NCBI RefSeq assembly: GCF_022965805.1
Contig: NC_133103.1
Location: 47,995,693 to 48,059,692, forward strand
Reading direction: 5' to 3'
DNA from: Primulina eburnea
Taxonomy: Eukaryota > Streptophyta > Magnoliopsida > Lamiales > Gesneriaceae
Length of the DNA stretch: 64,000 bases
Shown here: positions 12,701 to 24,851 of the stretch, in pieces
Layout: every line of letters begins with the position of its first letter
Numbering within the stretch: position 1 is the first letter of the stretch
Position numbers and translations under genes: made by a program
Notes under the pieces: model-generated
Database searches by the model: none
The model's input: the letters and a program-made list of their open reading frames with translations, nothing else
Told to the model about the DNA's origin: nothing

Positions 12701-15586
12701 GATTTCCTCCATCTCTAGTAATTCCTGAATATATGACAATTGAATTGAACAAGGTGAACTAAATAGTTTGAACCACAGAGCATCCACTTGAGATTGAACA
12801 TACAGCGTAAAAAGTGGTCATATTGAACTCGTCACCGGGTCTACTCAAGGGAAGGACTTCAATTGAGATGTGAAGATCTTGAGCATCCTGAAAAGAATCC
12901 GACAGAACATTTCGTATATCATCTATGAACCAGTCTACCAACATTCTGATAGCACAAAGTTTAAAAGTCTCTGAATTTCTAGAAGTCAATTAAGTCAAAA
13001 ATTTGAGGGAAGGTGTATGCGCCAAAAGAGACATTACTTTGGCACGTTGAAGTGTAGTTCTCATCATGTCCATTTTTGTTACTCCTTTGATACTTCCAAA
13101 AGGATCATCCTCATTTGTAAACAACAGAACCCTTTTGTCAACTGTTTTTGCAGACCTGGAGAAAGTAGCATCAACAATGTTACCAGAAGTTTTATACCAT
13201 ATCAAAGAATTGTGACCAAATGTTTGAACATACCAAATCATAAGCCTACCTCACCCAATTTCTGATTTGTATAAAATAATCTTACAAAAAAGCATACCCT
13301 TTACGCAACAGTCCTTGTGCAACCCAAAGAGCATTGTAAAGAGAATTATCACGTGACCCAGACAAAATGCCATATTTACTCCCGATTTCTTTACTAAATG
13401 ATTCTGCATGTGTTAAAAATGTATCAAGAGTCAAATAATCCATCGGTGGCAGGATAGGAAGGCCATAAAGAAAAGAACAGATATTTAATGTAAAAATATG
13501 TGCCATTGAGTCACGTCATGTTAATGTAAATGTAATCTTACATATTTTCTATTTTATAACACTATCACAAACTTCATTGCATTCTGCTAAGGTCAAGAGA
13601 GCAATCAAAGCACGAGGAATGGTGAAAAAACCTTTAGGAAACTATGCACCGGCCAAAAATATTCTTAGCCTCGGGAAATTACAAGGACCAATGAAAGAGA
13701 AAAAAGACAAGTTTATTAAGCAACTATTGCACTAGTCAACCATGTTGTTCCAAAAGCCGTGTAAGCAATTTTAAGATGTATTCAACTTACGTCAGAAGCA
13801 ACTTAAAACATCTCAAAAAAATCTTTGCACAACAATGTATAACAAATAAGTAACACATGAGCATACAAGCACCGACATATTGTGCTAATAAGGAGTAAAT
13901 GTTTTATAAAAATAAAAGCAAAAATCCCAAATTATATTAAATAATAACTTCTAAATTTTTTCTCCCATAAAATATTGTCATAAAATAAATAAATATTTCA
14001 GATGGTGAGTAGAGCTGTGAAAGCATCATAAAGGTGTCAGGGCTTGATACTGATGTTTAAAATTTAAGCTTAGCCAATTACCTTCTAAACCTAGATTGTT
14101 ATTCAGGACTTGAGGCTACCAACCATGTCAAAATTTTCTTAATCATGAATGAGTGAAAAATAAAAATCATGTCAAAGAAAAGTTACCGTCTAATTTCATA
14201 TCCATACCACAATGTGTGTTATTATAGGGTATCGGCATGTAATCATTACTCAAAGACTAATAAAAAATATGCAAGTGATGTTGTTTTGAGTAAGGGGAAG
14301 TAATTAGCCTCGATGCACAATCATCAACAGACAACTTTGGACCTTGGAGATCCAAATATCACAAGCAGTTCCACAAATTAATAGGCTGTTAATTCAGATA
14401 AAACCACTAAAAACTAACCTTCGATGCGATCGAACTCTTTGATGAATCTGGCGGTGGGTCTATCCAAATCCTCACGTTCAGGAACATTAAAAACATACAC
14501 GCCATTCAAATCCTGAATATTCTTCTTCTCCCTCTAGAAATTAAGGAAACAAAAACAAATAAATAGATAACTTCAATTTGCGAATTTATGACTAGATGAG
14601 GGGTTGAGATTCTGTAGTATGACTAGATTTGTCAAAAAAAGAAGCTTACGGTATTAAAGAAGCATATCGAAACTTCATCATAAGACCTATTAATTATTTG
14701 AGTCTTCAAAGACTGTGCAATGCAACGGACAACAATTTGAAAGTGAGTGACATCCTTCTGATCTTCCTGAAAGTATTGACTTGTCAACAAGGAACATTCA
14801 TAAAAACATCTCACAGATTTGTCTCTCATAGAAAAGGTGATACTGCTTCATTGTGCGTCCGCGGATGATGGGAAAATGAAGTAAGTAGGCCTCAGCTTTT
14901 AAGAATTAAATGCTATGTTCTGAATCCAGAACATAACTGGAAATAATTATCCTAGACCTCAAACCAAAGAATAAAACCAAAAAAATATCAGATGTCCACT
15001 AGTTTCATGCTCCGCATTGTTATATCCAACAGAAAAACTGCTTTTAGCATCAAGGGTGTGCATCATGCTTCCATGTAGCTCACACTCCGGAAAAGAAGAA
15101 TCCAAGAGAAAACGAACATAAGGAAAACATACATCATAATGACCAATCAATATCATGAATCCACTGCTGCAGAAGCGCATCTATTTTTCCATGTTCATAT
15201 TTGTCTCTTCACTCAAAGTACTAATTTTTGGCAAATAACCAACTATTTACAAATAAAATCTCATCTAAAAATCATCATTACAGCGTAGTAGAAAAGCGGT
15301 CCAGATAAGGCTACAAAAAAAATTGCAAAAAATAAAAGTACATAAACGGAGTAACAGTAGACAACCGGAGAGCAAGCTGTGGAGAACATTTTGGGTGAAG
15401 CGTCGACCAAATACACGAGCTCCTCCTTGGTTGCATATTTTTCCTGCGCATTTTGAAGCATGTCGATAGTTGCACGCAGAGCTTCAAAGCTTGTACGGTG
15501 AAAAGGGGTGTAAAGCAGAAAACCTGGTAGAATTCGTCCTCCGGGTCATCGTCGTCTCGGAAAACATCGTCGGGATCGATATCCAT
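6160..15586 (-). CDS. KU70: Ku70, DNA end-binding subunit of the Ku heterodimer (19 exons, complete)
   Basis: Exons, 5' to 3': 15586-15524, 15443-15366, 14766-14650, 14533-14419, 13403-13298, 13155-13038, 12887-12804, 12724-12666, 11614-11481, 11397-11354, 11188-11112, 10587-10440, 9080-9019, 8472-8412, 8082-7990, 7910-7790, 7451-7349, 7169-6989, 6336-6160. They join in phase at GT-AG sites to 1941 nt (646 codons plus stop), near the usual 620-odd residues of plant Ku70. The protein begins MDIDPDDVFRDDDDPEDEFY; the vWA-like N-terminal domain spans about 30-225 (VYLVDASPKMFS, LFTNEDDPFGS), the DNA-encircling beta-barrel about 235-430 (STGHLRLLGFKPLSCLKDYH), the Ku C-terminal arm about 440-525, an SKKRK basic cluster near 561-565 and a SAP domain about 589-622. 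Ku70 with Ku80 binds broken DNA ends in the nucleus, starts non-homologous end joining and guards telomeres. Oddity: about 23 residues follow the SAP domain, partly encoded by a poly-T run, where Arabidopsis stops. Confidence 0.96.
9665..9742. repeat. (GA)n microsatellite in a KU70 intron
   Basis: About 39 GA dinucleotides inside the 1.36 kb intron between KU70 exons 12 and 13; on the transcribed (minus) strand it reads as a (CT)n polypyrimidine run. The Leu-Ser repeat ORF it creates is an artefact. Confidence 0.95.
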
Positions 15587-15780
15587 TGGAAAGGGGCCTC
15601 TGATACGACGTCGCGCAGTTGCCCGTCAGTAAGAAGGAGACTTTGATTTATATATATATATATCTGTCTCCCCCCGGCTTCTTCTTGGAGACGCTTCGAC
15701 GTGGTTCAAATGGCAGACCAATATTATTCTCATTATTTTTTTTAAAAAAAAATATATATATATAACGAGTTTAATATTTC
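15587..15780 (-). promoter_or_regulatory. Truncated KU70 5' UTR and proximal promoter
   Basis: Reading from the start codon upstream on the minus strand, about 60 bp of leader is followed by a TATA-rich stretch at 15646-15663 (ATATATATAAAT) that is well placed as a TATA box, then a C/G-rich segment (15668-15700). At 15773-15780 the FB target duplication begins, so only about 195 bp of native sequence remain upstream of the ATG. Confidence 0.6.
15773..15780. other. Target-site duplication of FB, left copy (AATATTTC)
   Basis: Eight bases directly outside the left FB end, identical to 57922-57929 outside the right end. An 8-bp duplication is typical of hAT-type transposition and within the range seen for Mutator-like elements. 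Confidence 0.7.
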
Positions 15781-17529
15781 GGTAAATTATCCAAAAATAC
15801 CTCTGTCAATGTTTTCATTAAAATTCAGTACCTAGCAACTATTTTTTAGAAATCAGTACCTGACAAATCTATACATTTAGTTTTAGCTACCCATTAAACA
15901 AACTTTACATTTTTACCATTTATTATTTAAATAAATATATTATTTTATCCACCAAAATTATATCATTTTTCTCCATCTAAAATATAATTTTATCAAAATA
16001 TTGTTTCTCAATTATCATGGAATAAAAGTAAATACTTGTTTTGACATACAAAGTACCTATAATGGGGTTTCACATACTTGATTTCGCTCTTTGAATACTC
16101 TAAATATATAATAAAATACTATATTTTCGAGCATTCACCGTAAATTCAGTCATTGTTGGTATTTTCATGAAAAATGTATTAGGATGACTTATTCTTGTCA
16201 TTTTATTTTTTAAAAAAACATAGGTCATCACTCATCATGAAATAAGATTAGGTATTTATTTTGACCAACAAAATACCTATTTTAGAGTTCCAAATGCTTG
16301 ATTTTACTCTTTGAATACTCCAAATGTGTAAGAAAATACTGGATCTTCGAGCTATCACAATAAATTCAATAAAGTTGGTATTTTCATTGAAAATGCATTA
16401 AGATGGCTTATTCATGTCATCTAAATTTTGAAAAAACACAGTTTTTCACTCATTGTTGAATTAGAAAAATTAGTTATTTTGATCAATAAAATACCTATTT
16501 TCGGTTTTCAAATATTTGATGTGACTATTTAAATACTTCAAATCTGTAAGAAAATACTTAACTTTCAAGTAATATTAAGTGACTCTTGATTGTGTTATTT
16601 GTGAAGTTAAAATGTGATACTTAAATTGGTACAAATAGTATGTAATTAGAGTATATAAATACATTATTTTACCTCGTAAATACTCATATCCAATTATTTG
16701 ATGATGCCAAAATATAATTTGAAGTTAATATTAAGTGACACCGATGATGATTTTCGTGAAGCAAAAATGTGATACCTAAATTAATACAAATAATACATAT
16801 TTCTAGTTCACAAACACTTGATTTTACCTTTTAAATACTCAAATTCGATTGAGTATGTCAAAATATATAATTTGAAGATAATATTGAATATTTTTTTATG
16901 ATGAAATTTTTGAATAAAAAACGCGCTACCTAAAATTGGTACAAATAGTATCTATTTTGATTTCACATATACTTGATTTTACCATTTTAAGACTCAATTT
17001 TGATTATTTCGGGATATAGAAAAATATAGTTAGTAATATTGAGTGACTTTTGATGTGTCATTTATGAAGTTAATAAAATGTGATACCTAAATTAGTACAA
17101 AAAATATCTAATTCGAGTCTACCAATACTTTATTTTACTTCCTAAATGAGAAGTATTTTAATTTGAGTTTGCAAATACTTGATTTCGTAAATGAGATACT
17201 CACAATATGTATTAAAATACTGGATATTCAAATAAGCAATGTAAGTTCATCAAGTGTTGGTATGTTTATGGAAGATATATTTGGATGACATATTCATCTC
17301 ATTTAATAATTAAAAATAAATAAATTCATGATTCTCAAGTAAGCATGAAAATTTTAAAGTACTTAGTTTTACTTGAAATTTGCCTAATTTGAGTTTGCAA
17401 ATACTTGATTCGTAAATGAGATACTCATAATATGTATTAAAATACTATATATTCGAATATGCAACGTAAGTTCACCAAGTATTGATATTTCTATGGAATA
17501 AGCATTTGGATGACATATTCATATCATTT
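15781..17529. repeat. FB left arm: diverged tandem repeat array (outer part)
   Basis: Recurrent units share phrases such as TTTGAATACTC, AAAATACTGGAT, GTTGGTATTTTCAT and GGATGACTTATTC; two clear copies start near 16158 and 16375, about 217 bp apart. From about 16590 to 17160 a shorter variant (TGTGATACCTAAATT, GGTACAAATAGTAT) recurs at irregular spacing. The array stops at the target duplication of element B and resumes at 48541. No ORF. Confidence 0.7.
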
Positions 17530-18031
17530 TGTGGGGACCCGGACGCTAATCATCTTCTTAATCATCTTTGGGATTTAATTATCAGTTCTGATAAACAGGG
17601 TCTAAAAATTTTTCTTTTAATAATGTAACTGCGGAAGGTAATGGAATCTAAATACTATACATGTCTGTATATAAAAATACAAATTCAGTATTAAAATACA
17701 ATAATGTACAATATGCTAATCTAAGGTTCACTACTAAAGTTCTAGTAGTAAAATCCAATCTACTACAAGTCCGAAATCACCACGCTAACTCGTCTTCTCT
17801 TATCGTCATCTCGACCCTGATACAGCCCCACCTGTTGTCATGCACACATACAAAACACGACAACAGCCGGATAACTCCGGTGAGAATAAATCCCAGTATA
17901 AAACATGGTAAGCATGTATATAAACACACTAGTTCATAAACCATGCGATCATGCATAAACTCAATATATATTTCATAATCTAGGAAATCAATCAAATAAG
18001 CATGCAACTCAAATCAGATAGACATGCATAT
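17530..18031 (-). mobile_element. Element B 3' LTR, distal (U5-side) fragment
   Basis: Starts TGTGGGGACCCGGACG, the inverted 3' end of this LTR family, and continues to the CATAT target duplication (18027-18031) where element A inserted. The remainder of the same LTR resumes at 32910. ORFs inside are fortuitous and recur in every LTR copy. Confidence 0.92.
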
Positions 18032-19495
18032 TGTGGGGACCCGGACGCTAATCATTTTCTTAATCATATTTGGGATTTAATTATCAATTCAGATAAAACA
18101 GGGTCTAAAAATTTTTCTTTTTAAAATGTAACTGCGGAAGGTAATGGAATCTAAACAATATACCTTTCTGTATAAAACTACAGTTCAGTAGAAAAGTACA
18201 ATACTGTACAACCTAAGTCTAAGGTTCAATTACTAAATTCAAGTAATAAACCAAGTCTGCTACAAGTCCGGAATCACCACGCTAACTCGTCTTCTCTCAT
18301 CGTCATCTCGACCCTGATCCAGCCCCACCTGTTGTCATGCACACATACAAAACAAGACAACAGCCGGATAACTCCGGTGAGAAATAAATCCCAGTATAAA
18401 ACATGGTAAACATGTATATACATAAAATAATTCATGAAACATGCTGTCACGAATAAATTCAAAACATTTGATTTCATAAGCTATGAAATCTAATCACAAC
18501 AAGCATGTACTTCAAATCAGCTAAACATGCATATAACCAATCTAAATCATAAAAACATGCTAGCACAACTGGAAGCAATAACGATGGGTCCCATGATCTA
18601 GGAGCCACATCTATATAAGCATGCCGTCCTAATCAAACCATGTCTAGACTCGACTCGATCTGTAACTCTAGGGATCTCGGGGTGAATAAGACGTCACTGG
18701 CTGTCACATACCCTACCAATCGAGGTGCTGTACGTCTTATTCCTAGACTTCGGCCTGATCTGTATCCACATCTACAAAGGGGCGGTGATCTTCCCCAGAG
18801 CTGAGATATCGCCGAACGTCTAGAGTCTGCCTGATCTCCAGACTTGTAACGAACCGTACTTAACTACTTGGAATTTGCAAAAAAATTAAAAATTTTATTC
18901 AAATAAAACGTTTGTACGGACGTCACCCAACATTCACATGAATATCGTTAAAATATTCCATCATCCAATAAACGTTTGCTAAAAGAATGCTGTCTCAAAA
19001 CGTCTCACATAAAAAAAAACAAAACATCAGAGTAGTTTAAAAGTTTGCATAAACATAAGCTCGCGGTCCTCGGGTTTAGCCTGCCACTCAGCCCAAGCCT
19101 GCCCCTTGGTCGCCACCTCCTGTCTCCTGCGCATCGTACTCACCTGCATCGATCAAGTCTAGTGAGTCTAAAGACTCAACACGTATAAACTGGAAGTAAC
19201 GAGTACTACATAATAAAAATCGCATGCTTCTTTAAAATAGGACATACATAACTTTAAATTGGACTTGCATAAACTTCAACTTGAAATAAGCTTGAACTTG
19301 AACATACATACTACGACGTGCCATGAACATAAACTTTTCTTAAACATGCTTTCATACTTCAACATACTTAACTGCATAATTTTACGTGGAGGATGTTTCA
19401 AAGCAAGTGACCCTTAACATGATAAACGCCTGATCAGACTCACCACAGTACTGGGCTGACAGGGACGTATCCACTGTCGCATACATAAGATCCCT

Positions 19496-19608
19496 GTTCA
19501 TGATTTAACAGGCCAGTTGATCCACGTTCATAATTTAACGCTTCACAACCACGATCTAACCCGTTCATAATTTAACGGGCGGATTGGTCCCCGTTCATGA
19601 TTTAACGC
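19496..19608. repeat. Palindrome cluster CGTTCATAATTTAACG in D1
   Basis: Four copies of an imperfect inverted repeat (GTTCAT[A/G]ATTTAAC with complementary C/G flanks) plus a decayed fifth, spaced 30-45 bp. The same cluster, inverted, is in D2 at 51644-51797, so it is an ancestral part of this LTR. Confidence 0.8.
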
Positions 19609-19927
19609 TTTCCAATCCTTAACTTTCGTTGGTCACAAGACAATTAGCATACCTCAAAGCTTAAAATACTTTCTTGCACGTCATACATACTTACTTGGCG
19701 CTGTGGGATTCGTTGGACTTCGACTGGGGCCGTCGCTGCGACATACTAACATGAATTTCAATCTTAACTTGCATAACTTAAACGTAGAGAAATGATGCTT
19801 ACTCTCGAGCTCCATCATATCTTAGGACCTTCTATAATCTCCCATGACATGACCTTAACAATCCTTGCACTAACCCATGACATCAAACCTTGGAACCAAA
19901 AATAATATTCTCCCCAAACAGTGTGTA

Positions 19928-20189
19928 CACGGACCCCTAGCCCGGGTCCGTGTACTGGTCCATCTACCTACTGTATCATACGTGCCGTGAACAAGAAGGG
20001 GCACGGACCCCGTGCTTGGGTCCGGATGGGGGTCCGTGTAGGCTCTGGAAGAAGGCATCGACTGAAACATGAAGACACAGACCCCGTGAGAGGGTCCGGG
20101 TGGGGGTCCGTGTACGTACTGCCTAGACGCACTAAGTGAAAAGTAACGGCACGGACCCCGTGCTCAGGTCCGTGTCCGGGTCCGTGTGG
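19928..20189. repeat. GC-rich inverted-repeat array CACGGACCC...GGGTCCGTG in D1
   Basis: Several copies of the half-site CACGGACCC and its complement GGGTCCGTG in hairpin arrangement, in an otherwise AT-rich LTR. Weaker, decayed counterparts lie in D2 at about 51170-51290. ORFs across the array on both strands are low-complexity artefacts. Confidence 0.75.
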
Positions 20190-21806
20190 CCACTGTACGT
20201 CGAAACCTGCGAGAAATCTTATACACTGTCTACACACCCAAGTTGACACTTGAATATAATGGTTCAACACTTTAAGACCCTTCTTAGGACACTATAACAT
20301 TGCATCAAACTTATACAAACACCTCAAAAATACGACGCCCACTATACAACACAATGCAACACCAATTATGAAATTGACATCAATCGATTTCCTACGACTT
20401 TAAACCGATTCAAACGCCTAACGACGTCCAACGAAAACCATGAAAAATACAACAAACCTCAATACTAACATACTTATACGCAGCAACGATCGCCCGTCGA
20501 TTTCCAACGAAGCCTGCAACATAAAACTTCAAAAATACAATGATACCAAACTTTTCTTAAAATTACAGTTTGAGCAGTCACACGAAAAATATCACAACTC
20601 TCTCATTTTTCGTCCAAAAATCTCGTACTTTATATCAAATCGAAGGTATCGAAAAGTTCTACGTTTTTGCCGTTGAAAGTTTTCCCAAAATATGAACAGA
20701 AAATTCGCAGTATTTGAAAAGACAGCAAAAACGAGTTTTAGATCTAAAATTTTACCCTCGAAATTGATCCGATCTATAATCCGCTCAAACTACTAACATG
20801 ATACATAACTTTTACGCATAAAAATCAACGCAACACATAATATGACTTGATCGACACAGCAAGAACAGAATATACGTGCCTTATGATATTAAACGTTACC
20901 GAAACGGCGTCACCGAAGCGGAGATAGAGAGGGGCTTGATCCGGGACGAACGTGGCACCGTTTTCTTGCAATAATATTGACCGAAATCTGCTGGAATTTG
21001 AGGGGGAAGGGGGCGGCTGCTCTAGGCTAAGAACCCTAGGTTTTCTTTCTCTCAAAATAATGAAACTTGAATTGAGACTTGTGTGTGTGTTTTGTGCGCT
21101 ACAGGTGTGTGTAAAAATGTGTAATTTGTGTGTGTAGCGTGTGTTTTAAAATATTAGGAGACTAACTTTTGTTTAATTAAAATAATAGTCTACTAATCCA
21201 AAACACTAACTCACACTTAACTTTTAAATAAAGCTCTTTAGTTAAAATTTCACACACCATACTAGACTTTAAAAGTTTAAAAATCACTAATTAAATGTTT
21301 AGGCTCAAAATACTAAAACTCACTAAATTATTTAAAATACCCCCAAACTCAACTAAAAATAAAATACCACTTTTAAAATTGCCAAAAATCGTCCCCGGGT
21401 CTTTTCCTCAATCCCGCCTCGAATAATCGCCTGAAACATGAAACTCGAAAAATATATTTTAACGTGCATTGCATAAACGTAATTAAATTAAAAATAATGC
21501 ATTTAAATAATATGCATGACTAAACTTCTTTAAAATTAATTAAATGCTTTAATAATTTAAATAAATGCATGGGTTATACGTGTACTGAAATCGGGTTCTA
21601 CAAGACTGTCCTATCTTAATGCATGAATAACAATCTATAATCATTGCATAATAATATAAACATAAACAAGAGTATAGTATGTGATTTATTGGGCAACTCA
21701 ACGCGATCTCAATTGAGTTGTTCTTCCCGAATATCACATGAATTATACCTTTGTCGTCCCCGTCTGATGAAGACGAAGTCTCGAAGTCGAATTTGTCCAT
21801 ATCTGA

Positions 21807-21808
21807 TG
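21807..21808 (-). other. Exon-exon junction (intron loss) in A's 3' LTR
   Basis: On the minus strand CTGGAC is joined directly to ATCAGATATGGAC. In B, F and G the same two sequences are separated by 469-495 bp beginning GTAAGT and ending TTTCAG. Confidence 0.88.
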
Positions 21809-22023
21809 TCCAGTTGTAGCCTGTGTTGATACAAACACGGTACCGAAGTCGGATTTCAATTCAGATAGACGAATCGCTCATAAATCGATTTTGAACATTA
21901 AGAACGAAGCTTTCCCTTCAAATCTCGATTTCTCCTCTTCTGAAATGAGATTTACGCATGTAAATATATATATATACTTACACTCACATGCAGCAAAGCA
22001 CATGGCTCGTCCTTCGCGCAACA

Positions 22024-22318
22024 CGTCTCGCGCATAGGCGCGGCCACTACTCGCGCATATGCGCGAGACCTACTGTCTCGGCGAAACTGCTACTCGCGCA
22101 TATGCGCCATTAATTCCGCGCATATGCGCCACCCCTTCTGGCCCTCCCGCGCATATGCGCCACTCTACTCGCGCATATGCGCCACTGGTTCTGGCCTTGC
22201 CGCGCATGTGCGCGCATTTACACCACGCATGTGCGCCAAACCTTCTGGATTTCTCCCTTGGCTTCTCTCATGGCTCGCGCATATGTGCGTACACTTCTCG
22301 CGCATATGCGCGAGACCT
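22024..22318. repeat. CpG-rich palindrome array GCGCATATGCGC in A's 3' LTR
   Basis: Ten copies of the 12-bp palindrome (or GCGCATGTGCGC and similar variants) about 15-30 bp apart, upstream of the LTR's TATATATATA stretch (21965-21975) in LTR orientation. Arg/His-rich ORFs in several frames are by-products of the repeat. Confidence 0.9.
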
Positions 22319-22483
22319 TCGAGTCACGCACACGCAATATTCTTCCTTTCAAAATCTAACAAGAACGCGTCCCGTCTATAATTATCTTGATTAATTCAAT
22401 AAATCATTCCGAATTAATCTCCGATTACAGTAATCATATACAAATCATTTCAGATTACGGTAATTAAATTCTCGGGCATTACA

Positions 22484-24851
22484 TTTCTCCCCCTCTTAGA
22501 TCTGAGTTCGTCCTCGAACTCACCAATCATCAAACCAAATCTATCAGAAGAAATGTATATCTAGAAGAGTTTAACATCCCAACTCATCTCACTAGTCGAA
22601 TCAATCCCATATTACTGGCTATACAATATCCGTATATACCAACCTGTAAGGTGTAACAAAACAATACCACCTGTAGTTACTATCCCATCTGTTTATTCCA
22701 ATCAAGAACATATTCCATCATCGGTTTCAGGTACCACTCGTCATCATCCGACATTGGTTTCCTAATTCATTCTGCACTATCTTGATAACTAGTGCTAACA
22801 TCCAGCACTCGAGTTCTATTAATATCTTTCAATATCTGACTACTACACGCTGACTACCTGTCAATCTGTAACAAGTCTGAGAGAAACAGCTTATGATATA
22901 ACCTACCATAAGTGCAAACTTAATCGTAATCATAATCTGATATATTCTACTTGAAATCATCATTCTAGTCAGTCTGACTATTTCTTTGACAGGGATCTCT
23001 GTCATCTAGTTCTGTTTGTACATCATCTTTACAAACTACTAGATATAGATTGAACAATCTATCAATCACGATCATACCATATCCCAATCTGAAGAAAATG
23101 GTGGTAATTTCGTTACAAAAGCTATAGAAATGTACTCCCATTTCTATTCAGGAATATACTCAGTCGGTAATAATCTTCTAATTCCTAGTTTTTGGTTTCT
23201 TTTGTTAGCGATCCAGACATATCAGTACCATTTTTACCAACCTTACAACATAAATTGCTGTCCCAACTGATCTCATCTGTCTATACCAACACTATCTGTT
23301 CGAATATCATACATTCTGAACCATTTAAATGAAACTGAATCCCTTACTGTGCATTTCTGACACTGCCTGAGAGTTCAGATTTGAACTATGCTGTAAAAGA
23401 TCAATTAATAACATAAAATGAATAAGAAATACCTACCTGGTATTCGGCTCTGACTATCCATATCAAAAGCTGGAACAATTCTGAAACATTCTGGTATCAC
23501 ACAATAACCAAACCCATAGCAAACGCAAAATCATATAGATGTTATATTGATCTAATCAACAAAATACAGGTCTGAAGATTCTGATCACCGTTCGGGACTA
23601 CTGTACTTTTCACAAACAACTCTGATACAATTGGAACTGCATAGTATCACACACTAAATAATACTTACAATAACACCAAATCAACCTCAGAATATAAATA
23701 TCCTATGCTGATCTAGTGAGTTTAAGAAAACTCATAACATAATAGATTCTGGCTGGCTGACCAATCTTCATACTGCCCAGATCAGCTGCTTTATCTCATC
23801 TGCAATAACTGCTTTATCTCATCTGCAATTAGAATATACTCCCAAACAATATAAGATGTCTCAATTACTGATTTAAAATCGTAACAATACTCAGCAGATG
23901 TAATTCAACACAAGAAGAAGATAATCAGAATAAGATAATCTGTCCAATCAGATAAGAAAGTTCTGACATATCTGACATTCTGCTAATTCTGACATTCCTG
24001 ATACCGCATAGTCTGAATATAAACCTGTATCAATAACTGCATTCGGATCCATACCTGACCCATTGCTGTATACAATAATCAAAGTTCTCGGAATATTTAA
24101 CCCAGTCTTCAAATATTCAATATAAACAATCAGATGCTGTGGATATATCCCGGAATCATAGATATAACAAGCATAATTCTTCAAAATACCCTTGAACACA
24201 TAATCTGTCAATCTAGAAACAGAACTAAAATGTCTTCAAGAGAAATACACAATCAACTGGATTCTTTAGCCCATACTTTAATCTGTCAATTCTTTCAATT
24301 CTCTCTGATAGAGAACCCATCTGACATCTTATCTAAGCAAACACCAGTTAACTATTATATTACTATCCAATTTTCGGCTCGATTTCAGTGGATCTATTGA
24401 ATACATAAGGATGCCATCTGTTCCTTTCTGTAATAATCGAGTCCTAAACCCTAAAATTTTCTAAGGACTTCTGGATCGAAAATCCTCATTTATCAACTAG
24501 ATCTGGTCTTAATCTTACTATTTCTAGAACACATGCTAGAATATTTCGGTACTTGTTCAGCATATTCATGTCAATAATGCAATTCAAATCAGATAATACA
24601 AGTACATCATAATCTAACCCCATCTCATTCTTATCTAACTGTAGTATATCGTATGTCACAGAAATCTCTGATATCAACACATTCCTCAACAATCAAGGAA
24701 TTAATACTACCGTATACCCAGACCCAACAGATACAGCATATCTCCATACTATTCATTCACAGATACCCATAAAGAATGCATTAGTATATATCAATACGTA
24801 TGCAATATAATCATAAAGAATGGTACCTGTTGTAACTACTGGGTCGGTTTT
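22484..24851 (-). pseudogene. Element A decayed pol region and polypurine tract
   Basis: The minus strand reads AGAGGGGGAGAAA directly before the 3' LTR (22484-22496), the polypurine tract that primes plus-strand synthesis. Upstream is sequence collinear with pol of element C but full of stops and deletions: a protease remnant (24486-24692, conceptual ...LNCIIDMNMLNKYRN where C has [16 protein letters not shown]), then traces of RT and integrase. It is shorter than C's pol and cannot encode enzymes. Confidence 0.75.

Larger units (their letters stand above)
18845..21602 (-). mobile_element. Solo LTR D1 (2758 bp) nested in A's 3' LTR
   Basis: TGTAACG...TTCTACA ends are flanked by AGACT (18840-18844 and 21603-21607); the unoccupied site is visible in A's other LTR at about 32020-32035. 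Its orientation is minus, judged by homology to D2 (both carry, in LTR sense, ATTATTCGAGGCG near the start, then a shared block with AGACAGGAGGTGGCGACCAA and GGCTAAACCCGAGGACC). With no internal region it is a recombination product of a full element. Two palindrome clusters (19496-19608 and 19928-20189) lie inside. Superfamily not determined. Confidence 0.88.
18032..22483 (-). mobile_element. Element A 3' LTR, interrupted by solo LTR D1
   Basis: Runs from TGTGGGGACC to ...CATTACA. The part outside D1 is 18032-18844 plus 21608-22483 and matches the 5' LTR at 31217-32904. The precise intron-loss junction is at 21807/21808 and a CpG-rich palindrome array at 22024-22318. Confidence 0.92.

Noticed and set aside
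18274..18477. LTR-internal ORFs of 60-110 codons (for example the minus frame here and copies at 31458 and 56255)
   Set aside because: They recur in each LTR at the same place but with shifting ends and frames; they look like chance frames in R/U5, not a conserved protein.
19870..20270. Overlapping Pro/Gly/Arg-rich ORFs on both strands in D1
   Set aside because: Translations of the CACGGACCC inverted-repeat array; absent as open frames in D2.
22024..22318. Regularly spaced palindromes that look like a CRISPR array
   Set aside because: Repeats are 12-16 bp, imperfect and inside eukaryotic LTRs; spacers are conserved between LTR copies and no cas gene exists.
22059..22394. Overlapping ORFs of 60-150 codons with Arg/His/Ala-rich repeats (also at 32480, 34137, 48064, 58354)
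   Set aside because: They are translations of the GCGCATATGCGC arrays, open in several frames on both strands at once, with no start context or domain.
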